Shown in pieces: positions 17,228-25,287 of a stretch of 64,000 nt of DNA (its first letter is position 1; each line of letters begins with the position of its first letter). The notes below the pieces were generated by a model that did not search any database, was not told where the DNA came from, and saw only the letters and a list, made by a program, of their open reading frames with translations. The DNA lies in assembly GCA_027533395.1 (NCBI GenBank), contig JAPZUF010000003.1:50638-114637 (forward strand). Reading direction: 5' to 3'. Made by a program: the position numbers and the translations under genes. The stretch comes from Cyclobacteriaceae bacterium. GTDB taxonomy: Bacteria; Bacteroidota; Bacteroidia; Cytophagales; Cyclobacteriaceae.

Positions 17228-17569
17228 ATGAGTATGTTTGATATGATGAACATGTTGGGAAAGATGAAAGACATTCAAGCCCGACTTAAGCAAGCGCAAG
17301 ATAATTTAGTTCACCTTAAAATTTCAGCTGAATCCGGAGCCGGAATGGTGAAGGCAACTGTTAATGGAAAAAAGCATATTGTTTCCATTGAAATTGATCC
17401 CTCCCTATTAAAAGAGTCTGATAAACAAATTCTACAAGACTTGATTGTGGCAGCTGTTAATAAAGCCAATGAAGAAGCTGAAGTTCAAGCCAAAGAACAA
17501 CTAAAGAAAAGTACGGAAGGATTATTGCCCAATATTCCGGGAATGGATTTAACCAATTTATTTGGTTAA
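17228..17569 (+). CDS. YbaB/EbfC family nucleoid-associated protein
   Basis: 113 residues matching the YbaB/EbfC family: the N-terminal methionine-rich helix (MFDMMNMLGKMKDIQARLKQ), the beta-strand core with GMVKATVNGKKHIVSIEIDP, LLKESDKQILQDLIVAAVNKA, and the glycine/proline-rich end GLLPNIPGM. Members are small dimeric DNA-binding proteins of the nucleoid. The family gene is often beside dnaX and recR; here it sits between a T9SS protein and a glycosyltransferase. Its stop overlaps the next start (TAATG). Confidence 0.92.
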   Translation: MSMFDMMNMLGKMKDIQARLKQAQDNLVHLKISAESGAGMVKATVNGKKHIVSIEIDPSLLKESDKQILQDLIVAAVNKANEEAEVQAKEQLKKSTEGLLPNIPGMDLTNLFG

Positions 17570-18594
17570 TGAATCAAACCATAACAACTAAGGAAATTGC
17601 TATTGCCATTTTGAATTATAATGGAGAGCAGTTCCTTCGTCGGTTTCTTCCTTCAGTAATTCAATTTTCAAATCATGCTGAAATCATCGTCATCGATAAT
17701 GCATCAACCGATGAATCTGTTATCTGCATAGAACAATCTTTTCCTTCGGTAAAACTGATTAAACTAAATGAGAATTTCGGTTTTTGTGGTGGATATAACA
17801 AAGGAATAAAATACATCGATAAACCATGGATTGTTTTACTTAACTCAGATGTTGAGGTAACTAAAGATTGGTTATTGCCGCTGGTTAATCAGATTAACCT
17901 CGACACTAAGTTGGCTGCACTCCAACCAAAAATATTATCACAACAGCATAAAAATAAATTTGATTATGCCGGAGCATCAGGTGGATTTATCGATGTCTTA
18001 GGTTATCCATTTTGTAGAGGGCGCGTATTGGAAACAATTGAAGAAGATAAGGGTCAATACAATTTTCCAATCAATTGCTTTTGGGCAAGTGGCGCATGTC
18101 TATTAATAAGAAAAGAATTGTATGAAAATGCAGGCGGGTTAGATGAAGATTTTTTCGCCCATATGGAAGAAATCGATTTATGCTGGCGATTGCAAAGAAT
18201 GGGCTATCATGTTGCTGTACAACCACAAAGTACTGTATATCACGTTGGAGGCGGAACACTCTCAAAAATCAATCCGAGTAAAACTTACCTCAACTTTAGA
18301 AATGGTTTGGAATTGCTCGTGAAGAATTTAAGTCGATGGGAACTTTTCTTTATTCTACCTATTAGAATAATACTTGATTGGTTAGCCGCTTTTAAATTTA
18401 TAGTTAGCAATCAAGCCAACCATTCTCTCGCTATACTTCAAGCACACATAGATTTTTGCAAAAGGTTGAAACGTACTATTAAAAAAAGAAAAAATAATAA
18501 ATCCAACTATTTATTATTATCTAAAAGAAAACCATTCTCGATTGTTTTTGCCTACTACTTGTTAGGTAAAAAAACTTTTACCTCATTTAATTAG
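17569..18594 (+). CDS. Glycosyltransferase family 2 (rhamnosyltransferase-like)
   Basis: 341 residues with a GT-A fold: IAILNYNGEQFLRRFLPS (~12-28), IVIDNASTDES (~43-53), GFCGGYNKGI (~72-81) and LLNSDVEVTKDW with the metal-binding SDV (~92-103). ASGACLLIRKELYENAGGLDEDFFAHMEEIDLCWR follows as the acceptor-binding ED motif region. This pattern is typical of GT2 enzymes making surface polysaccharides or glycoproteins. The C-terminal ~80 residues are basic with amphipathic helices, suggesting membrane contact. ATG overlaps the ybaB stop. It ends convergently with the pspC-like gene (4-nt overlap). The sugar specificity cannot be read from the sequence. Confidence 0.9.
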   Translation: MNQTITTKEIAIAILNYNGEQFLRRFLPSVIQFSNHAEIIVIDNASTDESVICIEQSFPSVKLIKLNENFGFCGGYNKGIKYIDKPWIVLLNSDVEVTKDWLLPLVNQINLDTKLAALQPKILSQQHKNKFDYAGASGGFIDVLGYPFCRGRVLETIEEDKGQYNFPINCFWASGACLLIRKELYENAGGLDEDFFAHMEEIDLCWRLQRMGYHVAVQPQSTVYHVGGGTLSKINPSKTYLNFRNGLELLVKNLSRWELFFILPIRIILDWLAAFKFIVSNQANHSLAILQAHIDFCKRLKRTIKKRKNNKSNYLLLSKRKPFSIVFAYYLLGKKTFTSFN

Positions 18595-18839
18595 AAATCC
18601 CAAATCGGTCCGCGTTTACGCTGGTATTTTCTAATGTTCATAATGGAAGCCAAAACCAAATAAATAATGATGGGCGAGCCATAAGCAACAAAAGAAGCAT
18701 AGATAAAAAACAAACGTATACTCCAAGTAGCAACTCCAAGTTTCTCACCTAATCTGTGGCAAACTCCAAAAAAATTAGCTTCCCATAAGAATTGCAACCT
18801 TTCTATAAGGTGATTCATAAGCGTATTGGTTGGTTTCAT
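18591..18839 (-). CDS. PspC-domain membrane protein
   Basis: 82 residues. The PspC domain spans ~25-75: NFFGVCHRLGEKLGV, then one hydrophobic segment (SIRLFFIYASFVAYGSPIIIYLVLASIM), ending in a basic tail. PspC proteins are inner-membrane components related to envelope stress responses. Start at 18839 (MKPTN) is preferred to 18854; MNHL at 18818 is also possible. It is a single gene converging on the glycosyltransferase, with no psp partner nearby, so a role in a Psp system is not established. Confidence 0.8.
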   Translation of the reverse strand: MKPTNTLMNHLIERLQFLWEANFFGVCHRLGEKLGVATWSIRLFFIYASFVAYGSPIIIYLVLASIMNIRKYQRKRGPIWDF

Positions 18840-18854
18840 CTTATATAAATGCAA

Positions 18855-19002
18855 TTTGTCGTTAAAAAGTTATTAAGAATCTAAACTTAATGTGTTATGA
18901 GTGGTAAAAAACCGCAAAATCACATTTTTTTAACTAATATTGCACCAAAATTACATCAAACGAATATTTGATACCTGAAAAAACAAACCAAAAACAAAAC
19001 AA
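18855..19002. promoter_or_regulatory. Divergent intergenic region between pspC-like and OmpA/TPR genes
   Basis: 148 AT-rich bases. TAATATTG at 18935-18942 differs in one base from the -7 consensus TAnnTTTG on the plus strand, but no TTG stands 19 nt upstream, so this is only a weak promoter candidate for the OmpA/TPR lipoprotein gene. No other signal is seen. Confidence 0.25.
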
Positions 19003-20778
19003 ATGAGAAAACTAGTTTACTCACTATTGATTTTGGCTTCCTTGAGCATTGCAGGCTGTACCCTGCCACAAATGATAAAGAAGGCTAAAGAACAGCAATT
19101 AACAGTAACTCCCAATCCGTTGGAAGTTCACAAAGACACTGTAGCTTTCGATATGGCTGCAAACTTACCTGTTAAGATGCTTAAGAAAGGAACCACCTAT
19201 ACTGTCAATCCTTTCTACAAATACACTGAACAAGAATTAGCATTAACTCCTGTTGTTTTAAAAGCAGAAGACTATCCTAACGCTAAAACTGAACAACCAA
19301 AAGTTACCAAATCTTTCTCTTTCCCATACCAGCCGGCTATGAAGTCTGGTTTAGTTGAAATTGAAGGTGTAGCAGCTAAAGGAACTAAGTCTAAGACTAC
19401 TCCACGTATGCAAGTTGCCACAGGTATTATCACTACTTCAAAATTAGTGAAACCTGTTTACCACGCTGCTTACGCTGCTCATGGTTACAACAACCAAGAA
19501 GAAATTATCCCTGTCATCATACCAGATTTCAATTTTGAGCAAGGTCGTTCAGAGTTGCGCAAATCAGAATTGAAAGCTGAAAAAGGAAAGCAATTAGATG
19601 CATTCATTGCTTCTAAAAATGTAACTAAAACTGTTACCATCACAGGTACCCACTCACCTGAAGGTGCTGAAAGAATCAATAAAAAATTATCTGAAGAGCG
19701 TGCTCAGGCAATTGAAAAATTCTACCGCGCTCAAATGAAGAAATATGATTACAAAGGAAAAGCTGATTCAATCCAATTTATCTTAAAGCCTGTGGTTGAA
19801 GATTGGACAGAGTTTAAAAATGCTTTAGCTTCTTATGAAGGAGTTTCTTCTGAAGAGAAATCTGCTTACTTGAACATCCTAAATAATGGTGGTTCTTTCG
19901 AAGACCAAGAAAAACAATTAAAGAAGTTAGCTTCATACAAGAAAGTTTTCAAAGATGTTTATCCTGGTTTACGTGCAGCTAAAACTGAAATCCTAACCAT
20001 TAAGGATAAAAAAACAGATGCAGAAATCTCTGTATTGGCAAAGCAAATCACTCAAGGTACGATGAAAGCTGATACACTATCTTTCGAAGAAATGATGTAT
20101 GCTGCTACGCTCACTCCATCCTTAGATGAAAAAGCCGCTATCTACGAAGCTGCCACTAAAAAAGGCACCAACTGGAATGCTCACAACAACTTAGCTGCTG
20201 TTTATATTGCACAAGCCATCGAAAACCCTAGCCGCGCCAGCGAACTTGGTAATAAAGCCAAAGCTCAATTAGATATAGCTGCTAAAATTAACGATGCTGG
20301 TGAAGTACACGCTAACCTAGCTTCAACTCACATGCTATTAGGCAATGCTTATGCTGCCTACAACCACGCTGTAAAGGCTTTAGGCAAGCGTTTGGCAACT
20401 GACGATAGCCGTGGTGTAAATGGCGTTAAAGGCGCTGCTGAGATTGTTAAAGCTCAATATGCTGATGCAGTTAGCTCAACATCATCTGCTACTGCCAATG
20501 CTGATAACTTATTCAACAAAGGTTTAGCACAAATTTTAAATAAAGATTACCAAAACGCAGTAACTTCTTTAAACGAGGCAACTGCCAAGAATGGTAACTT
20601 AGCTATTGCCTTTTATGCAGCAGCTGTTGCTCACGCTCGTTTAGGTAATGCTGATAACGTGGTTAGCAGTTTGACAAGCGCAGTAAAAGTTGACCCAGCT
20701 TTAAAAGCTGCAGCTCTTAGCGATTTAGAATTCTCTAAGTATTTTGCTAATGAAGCTTTCCGTAACGCATTGAAGTAA
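19003..20778 (+). CDS. OmpA-like / TPR outer-membrane lipoprotein
   Basis: 591 residues. Lipoprotein signal with Cys19 (SLSIAGC). Residues ~30-165 form a beta-rich N-terminal part. Residues ~172-245 look like an OmpA C-terminal domain (IPDFNFEQGRSELRKSE, then VTITGTHSPEGAERINKKLSEERAQAI), which binds peptidoglycan non-covalently. The rest is helical, and from ~400 onward contains TPR-like repeats (NWNAHNNLAAVYIAQA, LFNKGLAQILNKDYQNAV, AIAFYAAAVAHARLGNADN). It probably links the outer membrane to the cell wall. The lysine/alanine-rich composition and regular codon use suggest high expression. Flanked by a 148-nt upstream gap and a strong terminator. Confidence 0.82.
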   Translation: MRKLVYSLLILASLSIAGCTLPQMIKKAKEQQLTVTPNPLEVHKDTVAFDMAANLPVKMLKKGTTYTVNPFYKYTEQELALTPVVLKAEDYPNAKTEQPKVTKSFSFPYQPAMKSGLVEIEGVAAKGTKSKTTPRMQVATGIITTSKLVKPVYHAAYAAHGYNNQEEIIPVIIPDFNFEQGRSELRKSELKAEKGKQLDAFIASKNVTKTVTITGTHSPEGAERINKKLSEERAQAIEKFYRAQMKKYDYKGKADSIQFILKPVVEDWTEFKNALASYEGVSSEEKSAYLNILNNGGSFEDQEKQLKKLASYKKVFKDVYPGLRAAKTEILTIKDKKTDAEISVLAKQITQGTMKADTLSFEEMMYAATLTPSLDEKAAIYEAATKKGTNWNAHNNLAAVYIAQAIENPSRASELGNKAKAQLDIAAKINDAGEVHANLASTHMLLGNAYAAYNHAVKALGKRLATDDSRGVNGVKGAAEIVKAQYADAVSSTSSATANADNLFNKGLAQILNKDYQNAVTSLNEATAKNGNLAIAFYAAAVAHARLGNADNVVSSLTSAVKVDPALKAAALSDLEFSKYFANEAFRNALK

Positions 20779-20797
20779 TTTTAGATTAATCTTGATC

Positions 20798-20827
20798 AAA
20801 AAACCCACTCCAACGAGTGGGTTTTTT
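20798..20827 (+). terminator. Rho-independent terminator
   Basis: A 13-bp perfect stem (AAAAAACCCACTC at 20798-20810 with GAGTGGGTTTTTT at 20815-20827), loop CAAC. It follows the OmpA/TPR lipoprotein gene. Confidence 0.92.
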
Positions 20828-20899
20828 GTTTGTATAATTTTGAAACATGCTTTTTTACTCCACTAACGAATACTATTTTTACACCTTTCTGAATATAAC

Positions 20900-21880
20900 A
20901 TGAGAGAAATTCAATTTCGTGAAGCACTTCGTGAAGCCATGAGCGAAGAAATGCGCAGAGATTCCAGCGTATTTTTAATGGGTGAAGAAGTAGCTGAGTA
21001 CAATGGCGCGTATAAAGTGAGCCAAGGAATGTTAGATGAATTTGGCCCAAAGCGCATTATCGATACACCCATTGCAGAACTTGGCTTTGCCGGTATTGGA
21101 GTAGGTGCAGCAATGAACGGTTTAAGACCTATCATTGAGTTTATGACCTTCAACTTCTCTTTAGTTGCCATAGACCCGGTAATAAGCTCTGCTGCTAAAA
21201 TGCTTTCCATGTCTGGAGGACAGATAAACGTTCCCATAGTATTTCGCGGACCAACAGGAAATGCAGGTCAGCTTGGAGCACAACACTCTCAAAACTTTGA
21301 AAACTGGTATGCCAACACACCCGGTTTAAAAGTAGTTGTACCATCTAATCCTTATGATGCCAAAGGTTTATTAAAGAGCTCTATTCGCGATAACGATCCT
21401 GTGATCTTCATGGAATCTGAATTGATGTATGGCGATAAAATGGATGTACCTGCTGAAGAATATTTGATTCCACTGGGAAAAGCAGATATTAAGAAAGCAG
21501 GTTCTGATGTAACCATTGTTTCTTTTGGTAAAATTATGAAAGTAGCTTTAGCTGCTGCCGCTGAATTAGAAAAAGATAATATCTCATGCGAAGTAATCGA
21601 CTTGCGTACAGTTCGTCCTATTGATTATGCAACAGTCGTAGAATCTGTTAAAAAGACAAATAGATTAGTTGTGGTTGAAGAAGCTTGGCCTTTGTCATCC
21701 ATAGCAACTGAAATAACCTACCATGTACAAAAACATGCTTTTGATTATTTGGATGCCCCTATCCAACGCGTTAACAGTTATGACGTTCCTCTGCCCTACG
21801 CTCCAACTTTGATTCAAGCCATTTTACCTAACGTTGAAAAAACAATTAAAGCAGTTAAAGCAGTTATGTACAGAGATTAA
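20900..21880 (+). CDS. pdhB: Pyruvate dehydrogenase E1 component, beta subunit
   Basis: 326 residues, the usual length for E1 beta. Clear family motifs: FREALREAMSEEMRRD, FLMGEEVAEYNGAYKVSQGM, FGPKRIIDTPIAELGFAGIGVGAAMNG with the TPP-contacting Glu, FRGPTGNAGQLGAQHSQ, VVPSNPYDAKGLLKSSIRD, and the C-terminal transketolase-like fold with VEEAWPLSSIATEI. With E1 alpha it decarboxylates pyruvate for the E2 lipoyl domain. The alpha-subunit gene is not in the window, so pdhA is encoded elsewhere. Single-gene unit bounded by terminators at 20798 and 21882. Confidence 0.92.
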   Translation: MREIQFREALREAMSEEMRRDSSVFLMGEEVAEYNGAYKVSQGMLDEFGPKRIIDTPIAELGFAGIGVGAAMNGLRPIIEFMTFNFSLVAIDPVISSAAKMLSMSGGQINVPIVFRGPTGNAGQLGAQHSQNFENWYANTPGLKVVVPSNPYDAKGLLKSSIRDNDPVIFMESELMYGDKMDVPAEEYLIPLGKADIKKAGSDVTIVSFGKIMKVALAAAAELEKDNISCEVIDLRTVRPIDYATVVESVKKTNRLVVVEEAWPLSSIATEITYHVQKHAFDYLDAPIQRVNSYDVPLPYAPTLIQAILPNVEKTIKAVKAVMYRD

Positions 21881-21881
21881 C

Positions 21882-21905
21882 AAAAGCCCCAGAAGGGGCT
21901 TTTTC
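21882..21905 (+). terminator. Terminator after pdhB
   Basis: AAAAGCCCC (21882-21890), loop AGAA, GGGGCTTTT (21895-21903), with one more T. It begins directly after the pdhB stop. Confidence 0.88.
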
Positions 21906-21964
21906 GTTAAAGGCTGATGTTTCTCATTAAAATATTTTTGTCAAATTCTTAGGTTTGTTATTGT

Positions 21965-23002
21965 ATGTCACAATCTCTGATTCTTAAAAACTTATGGTAT
22001 TTCGTCATGCATGGTTCTTTTCTTAAAAAAGGAAAATTACAAGGCAAAGAAATAGCAGGAGAAAAAATTGTATTTGGCAGAAATGAAAAAGGAGAAGTAT
22101 TTGCCTTAAAAGATAACTGCCCACATAGAGGTGTTCCCTTATCAGAAGGTTGGTTTGATGGTAAAGAATTACAATGCTGTTACCACGGTTGGCAATTCGA
22201 TTGTACAGGTAAGTGTACCAACATTCCAGCAATGGCCGATAAAACTTTCGACACAAGTAAGATAAAAGTATTTCAATATCCGGTTAAGGAAGTTAACGAT
22301 ACCATCTGGATTTACATTCCACAAAACAAACTGCAAACACAAGGTGCAGAAGAAAGCTTTCCTGATTTGTTAATTCCAAAAGAAGAAAAATTTCTGTTTG
22401 TGGAGAAGGTAACGATGCCAACAGATATAGACCATGCAGTAATTGGTTTGATCGATCCGGCACACGTTACGTTTGTTCATCAATCTTGGTATTGGCGCTC
22501 GGCAAAAAAATTAAAATTAAAAGAGAAAAACTTCGCTCCTTTTGAGAAAGGTTTTAAAATGGTTAGGCACAAACCTTCTTCTAATTCTAAAGGATATAGC
22601 GTGCTGGGAGAAAGTTCTACTGAAATCAATTTTCAATTACCGGGCAATCGCTTCGAACATATACAGGTTGGTAAGCACGTCATCGTCTCTATTACTTGCC
22701 TCACTCCTATTAACGAGAACGAAACAGAACTCAATCATATTTTTTATTCTACGATTGGGTTGGTTCATTATTTATGGTGGCCTTTACGTTACTTAGGAAA
22801 ACAATTCATCCATCAAGATTTAGGTGTGTTTCAAAAATTAAAACGTGGCCTTGCTTCGAAACCAACTTTAATGTTGATTGGCGAACCCGATATGCAAGCG
22901 CGTTGGTACCATGAACTCAAACGTCAATGGGATTTATCGCAACAAAATAAAACACCATTCGAGAACCCGGTAAAACCTCAAACTTTACATTGGGTAACTT
23001 AA
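21965..23002 (+). CDS. Rieske non-heme iron oxygenase (ring-hydroxylating oxygenase alpha-like)
   Basis: 345 residues. The N-terminal Rieske [2Fe-2S] domain (~10-115) has ligands C52-x-H54 and C71-x-x-H74 (NCPHRGVPLSEGW and CCYHGWQFD). The C-terminal catalytic domain has a mononuclear iron site with IDHAVIGLIDPAHVTFVH (H167 and H172, acidic D156/D164). The length and motifs match the single-component vanillate demethylase/pheophorbide-oxygenase-like branch, which needs an external reductase. None is encoded nearby, and the natural substrate is not indicated. A -7-like TAGGTTTG lies at 21950-21957, only 7 nt before the ATG, so the mRNA would be nearly leaderless if it is used. The gene converges with the DUF1573 gene, 3 nt apart. 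Confidence 0.88.
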   Translation: MSQSLILKNLWYFVMHGSFLKKGKLQGKEIAGEKIVFGRNEKGEVFALKDNCPHRGVPLSEGWFDGKELQCCYHGWQFDCTGKCTNIPAMADKTFDTSKIKVFQYPVKEVNDTIWIYIPQNKLQTQGAEESFPDLLIPKEEKFLFVEKVTMPTDIDHAVIGLIDPAHVTFVHQSWYWRSAKKLKLKEKNFAPFEKGFKMVRHKPSSNSKGYSVLGESSTEINFQLPGNRFEHIQVGKHVIVSITCLTPINENETELNHIFYSTIGLVHYLWWPLRYLGKQFIHQDLGVFQKLKRGLASKPTLMLIGEPDMQARWYHELKRQWDLSQQNKTPFENPVKPQTLHWVT

Positions 23003-23005
23003 TTT

Positions 23006-24070
23006 TTATTCAGAGAAAACTGTAATCATCACTCGTTCAACAGGTTTGTTCGGATCATTGGTGTATAACGTAATAAACTTTTGAAGTGAGCCTTTTCTGT
23101 GTTCTCCAGAAAAAGTAAAATAAATCGATACTGATTTCCCGGCTTCAATTTTTTCAGGTAATGAATCGAATTGAATGCAAGTACAATTCGGTTGTACTGC
23201 CAATAATTTCAAAGGAGTTTTGCCGGCATTGGTAACTACAAATCGTGATTTTATATTTTGTCCTTTGTAATTTCCTAAATCTATTTTATTGTCTACATAA
23301 ATTCTTGGTGATTTTGCTTTTTCTTCAGAAGATAAGTTATCAAAGTTCTCTTCTACAGTTGCAAAAAAAGTTAATGCTTTTACGACCTCTTCTTTTTCAT
23401 TTGTTTCAATAGAAATACTCTCTTGAATAAATCCATATTGATTCTTTTTCTTCGGATTAAAACCTACGCGCAAAACTGCTTGAGATTCTGCAGGAATCTG
23501 TTTCGGGAAAAAATCAAGGGTTATGTATGCAGGTAACGTTACATTCTTTATCGATAACACTTCTCTACTTGCGTTTCTGATTTCAAAATCTTTGTATAGC
23601 CAATCACTGCTCATCTTTACTCTGCCCATATTAACAGCTGTGGAAATAAACTGCAACAAACCAATTGATTCTTTAAATCTCTCAACTTCTCCATTCGTTG
23701 ACACTGTTCCTTTAATCGTTAAAACATAAAAACTAGCATCAGCATCTGTTTTCACTTCGATGGTTTTGTTAAAATAGCCGGGGCGACCTCGAGGATCGAA
23801 ACTTGCAGTAATGCTTCCAGTTTTGCCCGGCTCTATTGCTTCTTTTGTCCAATCTGGTGAAGTGCAACCACAGCTAGCTGTTACAGCTACAACCTTAACC
23901 GGAAACAAAGAAAAATTAGTGAACTCGAAGCGATGTACAGCTAAACCACCAGTCTCTTTTATAATGCCAAAATCATGTTCTTTACTATCAAATTGAATGG
24001 TTTCTTTTCTTTGTGCTACAACGCTAACAGAAATCATCCAACCTAAAAAAATAAAAACTTGCCATTTCAT
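23006..24070 (-). CDS. DUF1573 domain protein, exported
   Basis: 354 residues. Signal peptide (MKWQVFIFLGWMISVSVVAQ). Two DUF1573 (ASPM/Hydin-like Ig) modules are clear: HDFGIIKETGGLAVHRFEFTNFS with VTASCGCTSPDW at residues ~32-115, and IDLGNYKGQNIKSRFVVTNAGKTPLKLLAVQPNCTCIQFDSLPE at ~265-345, with a third, Cys-less module between. The CGC and CTC motifs are the usual signature in Bacteroidota. The family is periplasmic or surface-exposed and of unknown function. It is transcribed alone, facing the Rieske gene, and starts 108 nt from the divergent trpS. Confidence 0.85.
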   Translation of the reverse strand: MKWQVFIFLGWMISVSVVAQRKETIQFDSKEHDFGIIKETGGLAVHRFEFTNFSLFPVKVVAVTASCGCTSPDWTKEAIEPGKTGSITASFDPRGRPGYFNKTIEVKTDADASFYVLTIKGTVSTNGEVERFKESIGLLQFISTAVNMGRVKMSSDWLYKDFEIRNASREVLSIKNVTLPAYITLDFFPKQIPAESQAVLRVGFNPKKKNQYGFIQESISIETNEKEEVVKALTFFATVEENFDNLSSEEKAKSPRIYVDNKIDLGNYKGQNIKSRFVVTNAGKTPLKLLAVQPNCTCIQFDSLPEKIEAGKSVSIYFTFSGEHRKGSLQKFITLYTNDPNKPVERVMITVFSE

Positions 24071-24178
24071 AATGCGCTAATTAGCATGAATTAAGATAAA
24101 AGCCAAACGATACACATCAACACAAATTATAATTTCGCTAGCGGTGGTTAAAAAGAATTTTCATTTATTTGCGTTCTT

Positions 24179-25147
24179 ATGGCAAGAATACTTACAGGTA
24201 TACAAAGCAGTGGAAGTCCACATTTAGGCAATTTATTAGGAGCCATCATTCCTGCAATTAAGTTATCGGAACAATCGGGCAATGAATCTCTTTTTTTTAT
24301 TGCTGATTTACATTCTTTAACTACAATCAAAGATGCTGACACTCGTATCAACAATGTAAATTCAGTTGCCGCTGCTTGGTTGGCTTTTGGCTTTGATGTA
24401 AAGAAAAATTTATTGTACAGACAATCGCGTATTCCTGAAGTATGTGAGTTAACATGGTATTTGAATTGTTTTACGCCATTTCCCATGTTGGCTAATGCAC
24501 ATTCTTTTAAAGATAAATCTGAAAAACTTGCTGATGTAAATGCAGGCCTATTCACCTACCCTGTGTTGATGACTGCAGACATTATACTATACGATGCTCA
24601 TCTAGTTCCAGTTGGTAAAGACCAAAAGCAACACTTAGAAATGGCTCGCGATATTGCTACATCTTTCAATAATCTATATGGTGAAACATTTGTTGTACCT
24701 GAAGCAAAAATAGAAGAGCAAGTAATGACGATACCTGGCACGGATGGACAAAAAATGAGCAAATCTTACGGCAATATCATCGACATTTTTTTGCCTGAAA
24801 AAGAATTAAAGAAACAAATCATGTCGATTGTTACGGATAGTAAAGCTTTAGAAGAACCAAAAAATCCGGATACCGATAATGTGTTTGCTATTTATAATTT
24901 GTTAGCTAATGACAATCAGAGAAAAGAAATGCGCAGTAATTATCTCGCTGGTAACTATGGCTATGGCCATGCGAAGCAAGCTTTATTAGGTTTGATTTTA
25001 GAAAAATATAAAAATGAAAGAGAGCGTTTTAATCAGTACATGAACGACCTTACTTCACTAAATAAAGAATTAGAAACAGGGGAAGAAAAAGCTCGAGTAA
25101 TTGCTCATCAAACATTAAAAAAAGTAAGAAGTAAACTTGGATTTTAG
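24179..25147 (+). CDS. trpS: Tryptophanyl-tRNA synthetase
   Basis: 322 residues, the normal bacterial TrpRS length. Class I signatures: GIQSSGSPHLGNLLGA (HIGH-like PHLGN, residues 14-18) and the KMSKS loop exactly at 192-196. Other family segments: FFIADLHSLTT, YRQSRIPEVCELTWYLNC, YPVLMTADIILYDAHLVPVGKDQKQHLE. It charges tRNA-Trp. ATG at 24179 is the only start compatible with the conserved N-terminus. Followed by a shared terminator with the convergent GH65 gene. Confidence 0.96.
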   Translation: MARILTGIQSSGSPHLGNLLGAIIPAIKLSEQSGNESLFFIADLHSLTTIKDADTRINNVNSVAAAWLAFGFDVKKNLLYRQSRIPEVCELTWYLNCFTPFPMLANAHSFKDKSEKLADVNAGLFTYPVLMTADIILYDAHLVPVGKDQKQHLEMARDIATSFNNLYGETFVVPEAKIEEQVMTIPGTDGQKMSKSYGNIIDIFLPEKELKKQIMSIVTDSKALEEPKNPDTDNVFAIYNLLANDNQRKEMRSNYLAGNYGYGHAKQALLGLILEKYKNERERFNQYMNDLTSLNKELETGEEKARVIAHQTLKKVRSKLGF

Positions 25148-25230
25148 TCGGTCAGTAAAACTTCTCTTCTTTCGGTTTAAAAGATTTGATTGTGAAAAAT
25201 TGAAAGAAATTCTGAAATGAACTTAAAAAT

Positions 25231-25262
25231 AAAGCCCGCAAATTAATTCGCGGGCTTTTTAT
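25231..25262. terminator. Bidirectional terminator between trpS and GH65
   Basis: Stem AAAGCCCGC (25231-25239) pairs with GCGGGCTTT (25250-25258), with T residues after it on the plus strand and A residues before it serving the minus strand. It lies between two convergent genes. Confidence 0.85.
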
Positions 25263-25287
25263 TTGATTTGAAAAATTTCAAAAATAA

